30,000 nt of DNA from assembly GCA_012295275.1 (NCBI GenBank), contig CM022675.1:4266642-4296641 (forward strand). The letters run 5' to 3'. The notes beneath the pieces were generated by a model. The model searched no databases. It was not told where the DNA came from and worked only from the letters and a program-made list of their open reading frames with translations. Positions 1 through 10,741 of this stretch are shown one piece after another. This DNA comes from Chrysomallon squamiferum (taxonomy: Eukaryota; Mollusca; Gastropoda; Neomphalida; Peltospiridae). The position numbers and the translations under genes were made by a program. The number at the start of each line of letters is the position of its first letter. Positions within the stretch are counted from its first letter, which is position 1.

Positions 1-726
1 AAATGGAACACAGAGACTGGAAATTGATCTGAAACAGAGAAATGTCAGTTTGTCCTGTTACTCACAGACTACTCAAACAATGAGTAACACACCACTGTCA
101 GCTTATTCAATGATCTGTGAATAAATGAATAATACAAATACTGTTAGAGGGATTTGTAAGATAAATAACAAAATAACACTGATTAAAAATAAATAAATAA
201 ATAGATGGCTAAATAAATAAAAATAAATTGATAGAAAAATGAATTAAAATAAATAAATAAACAAATAATGTATAATGTTTTAAACAGTAATTAATATTAA
301 ATATTTATGTTGTTTGATTTTAGTATTAATCAAGAATAAATTATTTTTAATTAGATTATAATTGCAAAAATAAAATAATCATTAAATAATATAAAATAAA
401 ATAATAAAAATTTAAGAGATTAAAATATCTTTTACTACTATAAAATGACAACAACAATAAATTAAAAAAAAAGAAGAAGAAATAACTTGTAGGTAAAAAA
501 TAAAATTCTTTAAATAAAAAATAAATTAATTAATTTAAAAAAAAAAAAAAAAAATTAAGAAAAAAAAAACAAAAAAAACATTTACATACAAAATTATGAT
601 TACCTGTTTCTTACAAAAATCTACATTCAGGTAACAGCATGATTATTTTTAAAAAATTGTGATATCTTCAGGTAAGAATATGTGTTAATATGCTAAAATA
701 CAGGTTAACAGATATATATCTGATGT

Positions 727-740
727 GTTACTATGGTTAC
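727..740. promoter_or_regulatory. RFX X-box-like palindrome
   Basis: The sequence reads GTTACTATGGTTAC, close to the known RFX-factor X-box consensus GTTNCCATGGNAAC. It is one of a pair, with a second copy 74 bp downstream at 801-814 in similar context. Binding is an inference, and nothing nearby identifies a target gene. Confidence 0.4.
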
Positions 741-800
741 ATGCACATAAGAATGTGATTGTTTGAAAAAGAATGATATAATATCTTCAGGTAAAACTGC

Positions 801-814
801 GTTACCATGGTTAC
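801..814. promoter_or_regulatory. RFX X-box-like palindrome
   Basis: GTTACCATGGTTAC differs from a canonical X-box (GTTACCATGGYAAC) at one position. It sits in one of the few non-AT-rich segments of the first kilobase, next to the CAGCTG E-box in TCATCAGCTGTGG. Its partner is at 727-740. Confidence 0.5.
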
Positions 815-899
815 TGTCATCAGCTGTGGTAGCCTAAAGATATATTTCACGTTTAATTTTTCATAAATCACTTTGTTTAATAAAACACAGCTCAGATCT

Positions 900-1256
900 C
901 ACTTTTGATCAATATACTACTTCTTTTTTCTTTTCTTTCTTTTTTTTTGTAATATTACATGTTACTCATCAATATACTTTGATTTTCTAATATTAGTTTT
1001 TACCAATATATTTTTTGTTTTTGTCAATATTACATTATTATTCATCAATATATGCTGCTTTTTAAAAAAATAATATTACATGGTTATTTATCAGAAGATT
1101 TTTGTTTTTGTATTATTAATTATTATTATGCATCAATATACTTTGTTTTTGTAATATTTCATATTATTGTTGATCAATATTTTTTGATTTTATAATGTTA
1201 ATGTTGTAATTGATCAGTGTGTTTTTTGTTTGTTTGTTTGGAATATTACAGGTAAT
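900..1256. repeat. degenerate ~41-bp AT-rich tandem repeat
   Basis: A recurring (C/G)ATCAATATAC core followed by TTTGTTTTTG and TAATATTACA recurs at about 907, 967, 1003, 1043, 1089, 1131, 1172 and 1212. Spacing is mostly 40-42 bp, with a few longer or shorter steps. Copies have diverged heavily, so the array is old. No coding potential. Confidence 0.6.
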
Positions 1257-1522
1257 TGTCTGTTGCCTGCAGTTCTGTTGTTTGATGCAAACTAATTGTG
1301 CTTTGGTTTATGACTTTATATTACTGATGTCACAAAAACAGGTTTCATTAACAAACAGAGGGGAAAACAAATAATTGTTGAAGATTTTTGGTATTGACTT
1401 GTTACAGGAATCTTTAGAGAAACCAAACATGGTAGAGTGGGGGGAGAATTGACAAAATGGATCAGTTTTAGAACAGCATCAATGAAACAGATAATTGTTT
1501 CCTTTAAAATGATAAAAACTGA

Positions 1523-1524
<2 letters not shown>

Positions 1525-1602
<78 letters not shown>

Positions 1603-1611
1603 AAAAAAAAA
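1525..1611. repeat. (GA)37 microsatellite plus A tract
   Basis: Uninterrupted GA dinucleotides from 1525 to 1598 run directly into about 14 A residues, then a degenerate AGAAAG segment. Translations across it (ER repeats, or LS repeats on the other strand) are artefacts of the dinucleotide. The flanks 1257-1524 and 1612-2000 are AT-rich, with nothing recognisable. Confidence 0.95.
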
Positions 1612-2008
1612 GAGAGAAAGAAAGAAAATGAGAGAATGGGTTAGTTAAATTAACAGTAACTTTTCTACTGTTTTTATTCATTATCTTTGTTTGAATTTTC
1701 AATAAACCATTAAAAAATTGTACCAACTGAAGAATGCAGCTGAACAAAGGAGAAAAGAGACTAAAAGTTTATAATGAAATAAAACTGAAAACAAATTTAA
1801 ATGTTTTATTTTTAGAATTATTTTTTGCCATTTGAGTAGTTTGAAGACGAATGGTTTTGTTGATTAGAACTGAAAAGACTCAAAGTTTATGTATTAAACA
1901 GAAAATTGCTTCTGTCATTTCTGAAAGTTATGTCTAGAGTAGATTTTATTTTTATTTTAAATGTAAGCTTCTATATATATTCACTTTTATAAACATACAT
2001 ATGTATTC

Positions 2009-2228
<220 letters not shown>

Positions 2229-2659
2229 CATATACACACATATACATATAGCAAGAGAACATCAGGTATATATACACACACTCTCACATGCACACAATTA
2301 AATATAATCATAGTAATCATAATACAATGTAAACACTCACACAAAACAACAAAAGAACAAATTAACAGCAGATACAAAGAGCTGGTTTTGTCTGCTTCCA
2401 CTAACACAGTCAGACACAGAGACACGAGTCACAGTTATTGATTGAAACATGCAAGGAAAATCTACTGAGATAATTTGCCATGAATAATTAGTTTCTATAA
2501 ATAACCAAAGTTCCACTGCATTTGTTGCATTTGCACAGGAGGAAGTACTTAGTTATCTGCCCTTTAGGGCTTGTACCTGTTTGAGATAAAGAGATAAAGA
2601 TAAATGTAACTCTCATAGCTGCTAACTTGTAGATAGTTTTCTGTTGGTTTCCTTGTTGT

Positions 2660-2985
2660 ATATAAGAATATATATATATATATATAGAATGATAGATAGA
2701 TAGATATAGATATAGATATATATATATATAGATATAGATATAATAGATATATACATACATAGATATAAATAAACATACATATACAAACACATATGTATAT
2801 ACACGCACATATACACACAGACACATATGATAGTAAAATTAGTTACCTCATTAAATAGTTTATTTCACAGTTGTTAGTATATTGTAGATACAAGTACAAC
2901 ACACACTCACACACACACACACACAGACACACAGACACACTCACACACTCACACACACACACAAACACACACTCACACACACATA
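2660..2985. repeat. TA / GATA / CA low-complexity block
   Basis: TA dinucleotides (about 2669-2687) pass into GATAGATA and GATATAGATATA repeats (2690-2750), then TACATA and CACATA. After a short unique gap (2828-2895) comes a CACACACTCACAC block (about 2897-2985). Alternating TA and CA tracts dominate, and no gene is seen. Confidence 0.9.
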
Positions 2986-3257
2986 TAAATATACATACAA
3001 ACAAGAGAAAAAAACGACAAGACTAATTAAATGTGAAATTAAAAAAAGAAGAAGATAAATTCATTTATCAAAAAAATAAAAATTAAAAATAAAAAGAGTT
3101 CCCTCAGAAGTAAAGTGGAAACTTCATCAAAACAGAGAGGTTTAGTTTTGAAGAATTTCCTTCAGAGTAAAAAGTTTATTTTTCTTAGACATGAGCCAAT
3201 TAAAAAAAACAAAAAAACTGTTTAGTGAGACCTGACAGAGCCAGTCCTTCTTTCCAC

Positions 3258-3263
3258 CACGTG
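3258..3263. promoter_or_regulatory. CACGTG E-box
   Basis: A perfect palindromic CACGTG (bHLH-type site) lies 11 bp before the CTCF-like motif in one of the least AT-rich segments of the first 8 kb. A 6-bp match is weak alone, and the local context is the only reason to note it. Confidence 0.3.
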
Positions 3264-3274
3264 TCTCACTTCCA

Positions 3275-3290
3275 CAGCGCCCTCTGCTGG
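3275..3290 (-). promoter_or_regulatory. CTCF-like insulator motif
   Basis: On the minus strand this reads CCAGCAGAGGGCGCTG, a near-ideal match to the core CTCF motif known from bilaterian animals (CCASYAGRKGGCRS). It stands in a short unique segment (about 3225-3330) within repeat-rich DNA. A site this close to consensus is unlikely in AT-rich sequence by chance. Occupancy and insulator function are inferred, and motif orientation would matter for loop extrusion. Confidence 0.6.
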
Positions 3291-3539
3291 AGTTTAACTT
3301 AATGAAGGAAAGGTAATTTGCTCTGAGATTTCAAGATCCTGCTTGAGATGAGATCAGCTTGGAAAGTTTTGTGTAATTTTAGAGTGAAACTGCAAAATAA
3401 CGATGAAAAAAATGTGGAGACAGGCTAATGATTTTTCATTTTTTGTTTTTTTGAAACTGAGAATGAGTTTTTGTATAAAGTTGTATGTAAAGATTTTAAA
3501 AACATTAGTTTGATTGTTTTAGGTTGTTGGTCAATTAGA

Positions 3540-3785
3540 ATATATATATACAATCAACAATGAACACACACAGACATGTACATACGTACACGTTTGTACA
3601 TTCATATATATATATATACACACAAACACATACACACAAGAACACACACACACACACACACATATACACACCCAAAAATAAATATATACAAATGCTGGCA
3701 AAATGGACATAAAAAATAACAGATATTCACAACTTAGCATAAACACAAAAATACCACTGCACACACACACACACACACACACATT
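3540..3785. repeat. CA/TA-rich low-complexity block
   Basis: Short TA tracts, CA tracts (about 3645-3662 and 3759-3782) and TACACA motifs. It is followed by about 270 bp of unique sequence (3840-4110) with a small perfect inverted repeat, GTCCAG at 3940 and CTGGAC at 3953. No gene is visible in that unique part. Confidence 0.85.
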
Positions 3786-4161
3786 CAGTCACACATATTA
3801 TATAAACACATGCAGACAAAGATGGATACTTAAAATGTAAAAAGTCAGCCACACACACCATTAAACAATCAGCCGAACAAATCTGAATTCGTTTCTCTGT
3901 TATTGATTTGTGTGGTCAGCATAATGTGAAAAGTGAGATGTCCAGACATCTGCTGGACACTGGCCAGTTTATTTACTTTGAGACCCCTCAGTTAGCTGTA
4001 CAGTGATGTGAACAAAAACTGGTAATATTTCATCTCACAACCTGAAAAGTTATCATCTGTTGATATATCTATTTTTAGCTCTCCTCATTTTCTCATCTGT
4101 CTGTATGTTTGTCTGTTTCTCTGACTCTCAGTCTGTCTGTTAGTATCTGTGTGTATGTATG

Positions 4162-4162
<1 letters not shown>

Positions 4163-4209
<47 letters not shown>

Positions 4210-4687
4210 CTCTCTCTAGATATTTTTCTTTTTCTCTCTCTCTTTTTAGACTCTCAAGATATTTTCAGATTTTCAAATACAGTTTTTTAGACAGAAAGTC
4301 ACAGAGACAATTTACAAACAACCAAATAAACACACACACTCACATACACACAACATACACACCTTCAAACACATAGACAAATAGACAACCTGACACAAAC
4401 ACACACACACACACCTACACAGACACAGCATGCACACACAGACATGCATGAACTAGAAATAATAAAACGAAGAGTTTGATGATTATCTTGTCTGACACTG
4501 ACTGTTTTGGTAAATGAAGTGTGTATGAAGTGTATATGAAGTGTACATGCACTTCACTGATGTAACTGAACTCTGAGAACAACCTTGTTGAAAACATCAG
4601 TACATTTGTTATCAGTTAAGTCAGCTGAACTAACTGTGGAGTAAAACTGTAGTTATATTTTTTAGTTTTGTTTTTCTGCATTTTCTC

Positions 4688-4743
<56 letters not shown>

Positions 4744-4745
4744 CT
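4163..4745. repeat. CT microsatellites with CA-rich middle
   Basis: An uninterrupted (CT)22 block at 4163-4206 degrades into TTTTCTCTCTC. A second (TC)n block spans about 4691-4730 and passes into CTTT. Between them lie CACACA-rich sequence (4320-4440) and a unique AT-rich segment (4450-4680) with no coding signal. Confidence 0.95.
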
Positions 4746-5039
4746 TTTTCTTTCTCTCACTCTCTCACACTTTCAGTCTCTCTATGAGTCTATCTCCATG
4801 AATATCTATGAACAGACACATACACAAAACATATTTACATATATACTTACATTCATACAAACATGCATAAATACATACAGACAATAATTAACTAGAAATC
4901 TTTGTGTGAGATAATATTCACACCTGTCACTGTTTACAGCCATGTAAATGTTTTTTTCACGGTCTGCTGAATTCAACCGAAGGGTTTTTACATAGATCTA
5001 ATTTCCTATCTGTACACATATAGTATGTTTTACATACAG

Positions 5040-5186
5040 CTACCATCATGCAGACACCCACACACAGACACACAGACACACACACACAGCCACACACCCA
5101 CAGTGGTCAAACTGTCAGAAACACACACTGTTATCTTCTCAAATTATTCATCATCTGAATTCATTCAGTCACTTCTAGTATGTATA

Positions 5187-5223
<37 letters not shown>

Positions 5224-5338
5224 CTCTGCTTGTGTGTTTTTTATGTACAGAGCAAATGTATGTGTATATGAATGAGGGAGGTATGTGTATGTGTGTCTGT
5301 GTATGTATAAGAGTGTGTGTGTAAATACATGAGTGTAA

Positions 5339-5372
<34 letters not shown>
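5040..5372. repeat. CA and TG microsatellite cluster
   Basis: CACACAGACACA at about 5055-5100 is followed by (TG)n at 5190-5222, TGTATG-rich sequence, and a second (TG)n at about 5340-5372. The opposed CA and TG blocks could pair in a transcript. No gene. Confidence 0.95.
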
Positions 5373-5375
<3 letters not shown>

Positions 5376-5544
5376 AAAGCAACAGAGATGGAGAAAGAGA
5401 ATGAATATTTGAAGCAAAAATTCATGCTTTCTTTTTTCTCTCTTTTTTCTTTGTTTTAATTCTTTTTATATCTCATTATTCTTCTGTTCTCTCTGTTTTC
5501 CTCCTCTCTCACTCTCTCTATCCTGTTCCTTTCTTTTTTCTAGG

Positions 5545-5546
<2 letters not shown>

Positions 5547-5608
<62 letters not shown>
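5547..5608. repeat. (CT)~31 microsatellite
   Basis: Uninterrupted CT dinucleotides inside a longer T/C-rich segment that begins about 5425. The 300 bp after it (5610-5930) is AT-rich unique sequence with nothing recognisable. Confidence 0.95.
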
Positions 5609-5611
<3 letters not shown>

Positions 5612-5927
5612 CTGTATGTCTTTATGTATGATTATTTAACCTTTCAACAACAAACTGGTCTAGGTTATGTGCTTTCTTCTTCCCCTTCATCTCCATTGAG
5701 AATTGCAAACATTTATTTATTTAACACAGACTGAACCAATGTAAGATATTTATAACACAGAGACAAGCTTTATCAGTTATTTTGCAGAGAAGAGTAAAAA
5801 AATACCACAGTTTTATCACCAGCAGAGAAAACATATCTGTTATTTATCATGAGATCACCATTTGCTTCATCTGTGTTTTGTAGATGCTATTGCTAAAATA
5901 ATTACATGTATGTGCCTGTGTGTTTTT

Positions 5928-5931
<4 letters not shown>

Positions 5932-5967
<36 letters not shown>

Positions 5968-6403
5968 ATTATACAAATACGCTGTAATTTTCTTTTTTAT
6001 ATCCAGATTTCAAATATTGTTTATCAAACGAAAAATAAAAAAAAATACCACATGCTAATGAAGATATATTACAGGAGCCATTTATGAAATATTAATGACA
6101 TTTGTTTTTTTTTTTTCATTTTGAACTTTTAACATTAATCAGGAAACTGATAATGTTATAAGACAAATTTCCTTTTTATTTGAAAGTCTGAATTAATTAG
6201 AAAATATCAGTATAAATAAAAGAAGGCCTGGCTTCAATAAACTTATATGTTAAGCATGAACTAGTACATTTATATATTTAACTAAAGAAATGTGACAGAT
6301 TTATGAAAACTGTTCTGCCATCTTTTCTGTGTATTATTAATAGTTGCAGGATACATATCTACAAGGTCTCTTTTTCTCACTCTCTCTCTTCTTATATTTC
6401 TCT

Positions 6404-6447
<44 letters not shown>
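5932..6447. repeat. two further CT microsatellites
   Basis: (CT)n at 5932-5964 and at about 6407-6447, separated by AT-rich unique sequence. Every long CT/GA array from 4 to 9 kb reads CT on the + strand, whereas both arrays before 2.3 kb read GA. Confidence 0.9.
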
Positions 6448-6451
<4 letters not shown>

Positions 6452-6630
6452 GAGTGTTTGTAATTTTTTTTGTCTGTATGTCATCTCTCTCTCTTCTCAC
6501 TCTCATTATCAGCCTAATAACACTTTTCATCTCTAAATGCTAACTATGTAATTATTTTGACAAATCGTATTTATGTATATATTTCCTATAACAATTTACT
6601 GAAATAATGGATAGCTATGGAGAGTTGTTT

Positions 6631-6765
6631 GAGCAGTCACAGAGTGTTCTAAGTGGTCACATCACTGGAACACAGTGACTGCATCTGTAAAAAGGAACAT
6701 GAAGTAAAACTAAGCAGATTACTTGGAACCCAGTGACTGCACTTGTTAAAAGGGCCTCTAAGTAT
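6631..6765 (-). repeat. 66-bp dispersed repeat, minus copy plus partial plus copy
   Basis: The segment 6675-6740 aligns without gaps over 66 bp to the reverse complement of 8155-8220, with about 50 of 66 positions identical by hand count. Just upstream, 6633-6660 (GCAGTCAC...GTTCTAAGTGGTC) is a partial copy in the opposite orientation. The same family supplies the unit of the 7023-7630 minisatellite. The family itself is not recognised, and no coding capacity is seen. Confidence 0.65.
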
Positions 6766-7022
6766 TTTGGTTATTATTTATACACTAGATAATAATTTTT
6801 AATGGGAACTGAGAATCTGACAAAATATATTAGGCATATTAATAGTGATTCAGTAAAACCTATTTTAACAGAAACAGCCATGTACAAATATTTACCATCC
6901 CTTTTAATGGATAAAAAATATTTACATAGTCATACAAATATTCACAAGTCACTATGGTTTTAGTATTCTAAGATTTATATTTGATAATATTTAAAGTTCC
7001 TTTTAACTGGTATAGTCATATT

Positions 7023-7630
7023 CTAAGTTGTATACTTAGTTAAACTTAGAGTTACTGTGTCCTAGGTTGTGAACTTAGAGTTACAGTGTCCTAGGTTGTG
7101 TTCTTAGTTAAACTTAGAGTTACAGTGTCCTAGGTTGTGTTCTTAGTTAAACTTAGAGTTACAGTGTCCTAGGTTGTATACTTAGTTAAACTTAGAGTTA
7201 CAGTGTCCTAGGTTATATACTTAGTTAAACTTAGAGTTACAGTGTTCTAGGTTGTGTATTTAGTTAAACTTAGAGTTACAGTGTCCTAGGTTCTGTATTT
7301 AGTTAAACTTAGAGTTACAGTGTTCTAGGTTGTCTACTTAGTTAAACTTAGAGTTACAATGTTCTAGGTTGTATACTTAGTTAAACTTAGAGTTACAGTG
7401 TCATAGGTTGTATACTTAGTTAAACTTAGAGTTACAGTGTCTAGGTTGTATACTTAGTTAAACTTAGAGTTACAGTGTCTAGGTTCTATACTTAGTTAAA
7501 CTTAGAGTTACAGTGTTCTAGGTTGTGTACTTAGTTAAACTTAGAGTTACAGTATCTAGGTTGTATACTTAGTTAAACTTAGAGTTACAGTGTTTTTGGT
7601 TGTATGCTTAGAGTTACAGTGTTCTAGGGT
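7023..7630 (+). repeat. 39-bp minisatellite, 16 copies
   Basis: CTTAGAGTTAC occurs 16 times with a period of 39 bp, or 38 bp where GTGTCTAGG lacks one base. The second and last copies are internally shortened. Units contain the palindromes CCTAGG and TTAGTTAAACTTAG. The 5' flank (6991-7022, AAAGTTCCTTTTAAC...AGTCAT) belongs to the 66-bp dispersed repeat, so the array seems to have grown from one copy of it. No coding potential, since the unit carries stops. Confidence 0.9.
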
Positions 7631-7724
7631 GTTTCTTTAGTGTTTCTTTCAATGTGTGAAGTCATTGTATATTAGTCTTCAAAGTTGTGTATTAGAATAT
7701 ATAAAGATTGTGCCTGCTGTAATG

Positions 7725-8137
7725 TGAGAGCGTGCGTGTGTGTATATGTGTATTTGTATCTGTGTGTGTATTTATGTATGTATGTCTATATGTATGTATT
7801 TGTATGTAGATGTGTATTTATGTATGCATGTATAAATGTATTTATATGTATATGTATGTATTTATGTATGTGTTTATATATGTATGTATATGTGTATGTA
7901 TATGTGTGTGTGTATGTATGTAGTATGTATCTATATGTTTGTTTATGTGCATGTATGTGTGTATTTATGTATGTATACATGTATATATATGTGTGAATTT
8001 ATCAATGTGTATGTGTATGTATGTATGTGTGTGTATATGTATGTATGTAGTGTGTATCTATATATGTTTATATTCATGTATCTGTGTGTGTGCATGTATG
8101 TGTGTATTTGTGTGTGTATGTGTGTGTGTGTGTGTAA
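7725..8137. repeat. TGTA/TATG/TGTG low-complexity block
   Basis: About 410 bp of TGTATGTA, TGTGTATG and TTTATGTA permutations. TAGTGTGTATCTATA-like strings recur (near 7921 and 8047), suggesting a ~125-bp internal duplication. All reading frames through it give Cys/Val/Tyr/Met repeats and are not genes. Confidence 0.9.
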
Positions 8138-8154
8138 GGTTTCTTTCAGCAGAC

Positions 8155-8220
8155 ACAGTCACTATGTTCTAAGTGATCTACTTAGTCACACTTAAAGTAC
8201 CTTTCAACAGGTGCAGTCAT
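8155..8220 (+). repeat. 66-bp dispersed repeat, plus copy
   Basis: Full-length copy of the repeat at 6675-6740, in opposite orientation and gapless. It begins ACAGTCACTATGTTCTAAG and ends with AACAGGTGCAGTCAT. It lies immediately after the TGTG block. The pair forms an inverted repeat with a loop of about 1.4 kb that contains the 39-bp array. Confidence 0.65.
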
Positions 8221-8439
8221 CAAATTTCTCTGTCAGAGTGTGGTTCCACTCAACAAACAGCAGGTGAAGGGTTTCCACATTTCTGTCTTGAATATGAAAA
8301 ACTTCAGTGTTAGAAAATAAACTTAAGCTTTTTGAGAATATTTTGTAATCCAAAGTCTCAGTCTGCAAGTAGAATAACAATATTCCTTGCTGTTTGTGTT
8401 TTTTTAATGACTCTGTCATTTGTCTTTATTTATTATCTG

Positions 8440-8561
8440 CCTATCTGTCTATCTGTGTATTTATCTTTCTATCTGTGTGTGTCTATTTTATCTATCTATC
8501 TATATATATATATATATATATCTCTTCTCCTCTCTTTTTGTATTACTTTTTATTTCCTTTG

Positions 8562-8592
<31 letters not shown>

Positions 8593-8850
8593 TTATAATT
8601 ATATATATGTATGTGTATTCTAAGTTGTATACACACACACACACACACACAGATACATATTTACATATATCATTTCTCCTTTCTCATTCATTCTGTCTTT
8701 GAGACGTTTTTCTCATTGTCTTCACACACATACATTTACATACAAACATGTCTTTCTCTTTCTTTCTTACACTCTCCTTCCTCTCTTCATTTCACACTTT
8801 AAATCACACTCTCCTTTTTTTTTTATCTCTCTCTCTTTAATCTGACTGTG
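8440..8850. repeat. mixed TATC / TA / CT / CA low complexity
   Basis: CTATCTGTCTATC (8440-8500), TA (about 8503-8521), CT (8568-8592), CA (8631-8650), then TTTCTC-rich sequence. No gene. The following 8860-9010 is unique and less AT-rich, with no coding signal. Confidence 0.85.
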
Positions 8851-9044
8851 AATAAAAAGTGAACAAAAGTGATCTCACTGTGAGTGTAAAGCTGATCAGA
8901 TAGAGAGTATTAACAGAGTCTCACTCTCTGCAGTCACAGACAGCTGTCAGATGCATTCACTCCCAGACATGCAATACTCATCAACTCAGCTCTGCTAGCT
9001 TCATGTCTCTGGTATGTTAATACATTCCATCCTTCTGTTAATTT

Positions 9045-9470
9045 GTTTGTCCATCCATGTCTGTCAGTCTCTCCATCCCATCCCATGGTTTTTCCATCCA
9101 GTTACTGATTCATCAGTCCATTCAACCATCCTTTCATATGATTTATTCATCCATCTGTCCATCATTCATTCATCCATCTGTCCATCCATTCATTCATCTG
9201 TCCATCCATTCATTCATCTGTCCATCCATTCATCCATCTATCCATCCATTCATTCATCTGTCCATCCATTCATATATCTGTCCATCCATTCATCCATCTG
9301 TCCATCCATTCATTCATTCTGTCCATCCATTCATTCATCTGTACATCAGTCCAGCTCCATCCTTCATTTTTCTCTTTGTCTTTCCCTATTCCTCCATCTT
9401 TCCATCCTACAATCCACTCATCCCTCCCTTCCTGCTTCCATCCATCCGTCCATCCTTTTACCTCTTCTTC
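9045..9470. repeat. CATC/ATTC tetranucleotide array
   Basis: A 20-bp higher-order unit (CCATCCATTCATTCATCTGT) repeats between about 9120 and 9345, built from CATC and ATTC tetramers, with degenerate flanks. The Ser-Ile-His-Pro open frames across it come from the repeat and are not taken as genes. Confidence 0.9.
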
Positions 9471-9568
9471 ACCTCTGAGTGAATTTATTATTTTACCTGG
9501 TCCATTCGTTTGTCAGTCTGTCCACTAAATGCTCACTTTATCTCAGTAATGTCTGCTGCAAGTATCTG

Positions 9569-9583
9569 GTTGCCATGGGTTAC
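9569..9583. promoter_or_regulatory. RFX X-box-like site
   Basis: GTTGCCATGGGTTAC keeps the left half (GTTGCC) and the central CCATGG of the X-box but has one extra base in the right half. It sits in a unique island (9530-9800), with a second X-box-like site 99 bp downstream. Confidence 0.35.
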
Positions 9584-9667
9584 GCACTAACAGTTTTGTT
9601 TTATTGAGGATAATTTGGACTCTAATCAGAGCCCTGTCAGCTTCCCAGACAAAACCAGTCATCTGCA

Positions 9668-9681
9668 GTTACCGTAGTTAC
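9668..9681. promoter_or_regulatory. RFX X-box-like site
   Basis: GTTACCGTAGTTAC is a degenerate X-box palindrome in the same unique island as 9569-9583. The paired arrangement resembles 727-740 / 801-814. Confidence 0.35.
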
Positions 9682-9884
9682 TGTGCTAAAAGAAACATTT
9701 CTGCTACTAATATGAATAAAAGTAGTTTAACTATTCTTTATTCTCATGTTTCATGTGTCTGTGTATTGTGTTACTTGCCTAATATAACTTGCTATGGTTA
9801 AAGTAAATTTTCTGGACTTTTTATTTTTTAAATTAGTGCTGTTGATGTTTTTTTTATGTTTTCTGTTTCTGGAGGGTATGTGTG

Positions 9885-10115
9885 TTTATGTGTGTACATG
9901 TCTGTATGTATCTTTGTGTATGTTTGTATATGTCTGAATGTGTATGTCAGTATGTGTACATTTCTGTGTGTATCTTTGTGTGTGTTTGTGTATGTCTGAA
10001 TGTGTATGTCAGTATGTGTACATGTCTGTGTATCTTTGTGTGTTTGTGTATGTCTGAATGTGAATGTCAGTATGTGTACATTTCTGTGTATCTTTGTGTG
10101 TGTGTGTGTGTGTTA
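9885..10115 (+). repeat. ~60-bp TG-rich minisatellite, 4 copies
   Basis: TGTGTACAT(T/G)TCTGTG...GTATGTCTGAATGTG(T/A)ATGTCAGTA recurs with starts near 9890, 9953, 10015 and 10073. The period drifts from 63 to 58 bp through loss of TGTG units. No gene. Confidence 0.8.
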
Positions 10116-10282
10116 GAATATAATTATATGCTTTTGGCTTGTGAAGATTATTGTTAATATGTTGTTGTTTTGGAGTGGATTTCCTTTTTTTTTTTTTCTT
10201 TTTGTCCCTTTAAAATTGATGTGTATTTAAATTAAAAAATTATATTATTTTGTATTTATGTATTGAAGTAAAGACTATATAT

Positions 10283-10390
10283 ATAGATAGATAGATAGAT
10301 ATAGATATAGATAGGATAGATAGATATAGATATAGATATATATAGGAGAATAAATAAATATATATATTATACACACACACACTCACTCAC
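10283..10390. repeat. GATA / GATATA / CA array
   Basis: GATAGATAGATAGATATAGATATAG-type sequence, then TATATA and a short CA tract ending near 10390. It is much like the block at 2690-2750, but nothing shows that the two share an origin. The stretch 10400-10740 is unique AT-rich sequence with a T run at about 10603-10626. Confidence 0.85.
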
Positions 10391-10741
10391 ACACGCACAC
10401 ATTTCTACCTACGTTTTGTATACATATATCTGTACTTATTATGTTCTTCTATAACCAGTTTTCAGCTTTCAGAATTTATTAGATAAAATATGGTAACATA
10501 AACTAATGACTGGCCCTGTTACTTGTTTTCTCTCTTTCTCTTTTTATGAGTTGTGATGAAATGTAAGACTGGTGCAGAAATGGAAGCCATTTTTATTAAA
10601 CTGGTTTTTTTTTTTTTTTTTTTTTTCTGTCTGCATCATAGAGATTCATTATGTGATTTAAAGATTATTTTACTCCCACAGTACAGTTTTATGTTTTGTT
10701 TTTATTACTAAAACTTCTGCTGATATTACTCTGTTATTCTA

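Larger units (their letters stand above)
1..900. other. AT-rich non-coding stretch, no gene seen
   Basis: Almost pure A/T on the + strand, with short TAAA runs around 187-262 and an A run at 537-554. From about 600 on the sequence becomes more complex. It holds three TTCAGGTAA strings (near 626, 667 and 786) and a loose ~120-bp duplication, because ATATCTTCAGGTAA occurs near 662 and again near 781, each followed by an X-box-like palindrome listed separately. No reading frame with coding character was found on either strand. Confidence 0.7.

Noticed and set aside
7685-8195. Cys/Val/Tyr/Met-rich open frames over the TGTA block
   Set aside because: Translation of low-complexity repeat in several frames on both strands, with no conserved domain.
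9014-9482. 154-codon Ser-Ile-His-Pro repeat frame
   Set aside because: Periodicity follows the 20-bp CATC/ATTC array, and two overlapping frames are equally open.
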